Below, in pieces: positions 63,682-64,000 of a stretch of 64,000 nt of DNA. Numbering within the stretch: position 1 is the first letter of the stretch; the number at the start of each line of letters is the position of its first letter. The DNA lies in assembly GCA_033549345.1 (NCBI GenBank), contig JAWSUT010000004.1:61724-125723 (forward strand). The letters are read 5' to 3'. Both the position numbers and the translations under genes were made by a program. The notes under the pieces were generated by a model. It was given only the letters and a program-made list of their open reading frames with translations, made no database searches and was not told the origin of the DNA. The stretch is from JAWSUT01 sp033549345. Lineage in GTDB: Bacteria; Bacillota; Dethiobacteria; Dethiobacterales; Dethiobacteraceae.

Positions 63682-63915
63682 TTATTCCTCATCCTTTTTG
63701 TTTTCATCATGTATCATTACTCCACCACATTGTGGGCATTCTATCTCAGGCATCTGCCATGAAGAAGTTTCTTCGTCATAACCAAACTCATCTACAATAA
63801 AATCTTCTACACCTTCACTATACGCACATCTCTGACAGCGATAGTTGTAATACGTTGAGGGGCTGTTGTCTTGAAAGGGTATTTCCGGTATATCTAGATC
63901 TTTGTCGTCGCTCAT
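63682..63915 (-). CDS. Small zinc-ribbon protein of unknown function (77 aa)
   Basis: The 77-residue protein has CQRC and CPQC pairs about 35 residues apart, a probable zinc ribbon, with acidic ends. GGAGGTGA precedes ATG 63915. I do not recognise the family. Confidence 0.7.
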   Translation of the reverse strand: MSDDKDLDIPEIPFQDNSPSTYYNYRCQRCAYSEGVEDFIVDEFGYDEETSSWQMPEIECPQCGGVMIHDENKKDEE

Positions 63916-63921
63916 CTAACG

Positions 63922-64000
63922 TCACCTCCGGATAATCTCTTGATATGTCATACAAATAGCCATACTTGGGATGCCAAATATACCAAAGAACCATTTCTGT
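63922..64000 (-). CDS. Possible C-terminal end of an upstream gene (5' part outside the window)
   Basis: One minus-strand frame is open from the window edge to TGA at 63922-63924, encoding a hydrophobic segment FGIFGIPSMAICM and a basic end. The stop lies in the ribosome site of the next gene, as in tight operons. Too short for a call. Confidence 0.3.
   Translation of the reverse strand, partial: QKWFFGIFGIPSMAICMTYQEIIRR

Overview
The window reads as a chromosome segment of a motile, Gram-positive, probably spore-forming anaerobe of the class Clostridia. Species cannot be fixed from sequence alone. Support comes from Bacillus/Clostridia-type flagellar genes without P- or L-ring genes, SigD-type promoters, CheC/CheD adaptation, a Spo0E-like protein, ferredoxin-linked 2-oxoacid metabolism, SAM-I, T-box and c-di-GMP riboswitches, and the anaerobe-type homocysteine genes. 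Nearly all genes from 13 to 58 kb lie on the minus strand.

Layout. 1-9 kb is a mixed housekeeping region: a MoxR ATPase with a VWA protein, a thioredoxin-reductase-like flavoprotein without an NADPH site, a UPF0173 hydrolase, a Spo0E-like peptide, a DUF1540 protein, a frameshifted GAF-PAS-GGDEF protein and catalase-peroxidase KatG. 9-11 kb is an AT-rich island ending at tRNA-Thr(CGT). It holds a secreted protein with His-x-His-Asp repeats, an integrase tail and a flanking imperfect direct repeat, and looks like the relic of an element inserted at the tRNA. 11-13 kb is a dCache chemoreceptor. 13-15.8 kb is a three-gene homocysteine operon under a SAM-I riboswitch. 15.9-21.7 kb is a T-box-controlled aminotransferase with an iorB-iorA-paaK-ACT cluster for aromatic 2-oxoacids.

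21.8-57.9 kb is a fla/che supercluster read on the minus strand. It starts at a c-di-GMP-I riboswitch before flgB and runs flgBC-fliEFGHIJK-flgD-(TIGR02530)-flgE-motAB-fliL-fliN-fliOPQR-flhBAFG-pilZ-sigD-swrB-like-(small membrane protein)-flgF-flgG. After a terminator and an inverted fapA/TPR pair come fliM-fliN, a tandem CheC-CheC-FliN protein, cheW, a chemoreceptor, and cheA-cheY-cheC-cheD-cheB-cheR. 58-63.6 kb holds late SigD genes: divergent flaG-type genes, fliS, flgN, flgK, flgL, fliW and csrA. Flagellin, fliD and flgM are not in the window.

How the parts fit. c-di-GMP appears to touch motility twice: at transcription of the basal-body operon through the riboswitch, and at the motor through the PilZ protein. 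The early operon supplies SigD, which would fire the three SigD-like promoters near 59-60 kb. FliW and CsrA then balance flagellin translation. The switch is unusual in having FliM plus three other SpoA-domain proteins, one of which carries two CheC phosphatase domains. Sulfur amino acid synthesis is controlled by SAM and aromatic transamination by tRNA charging.
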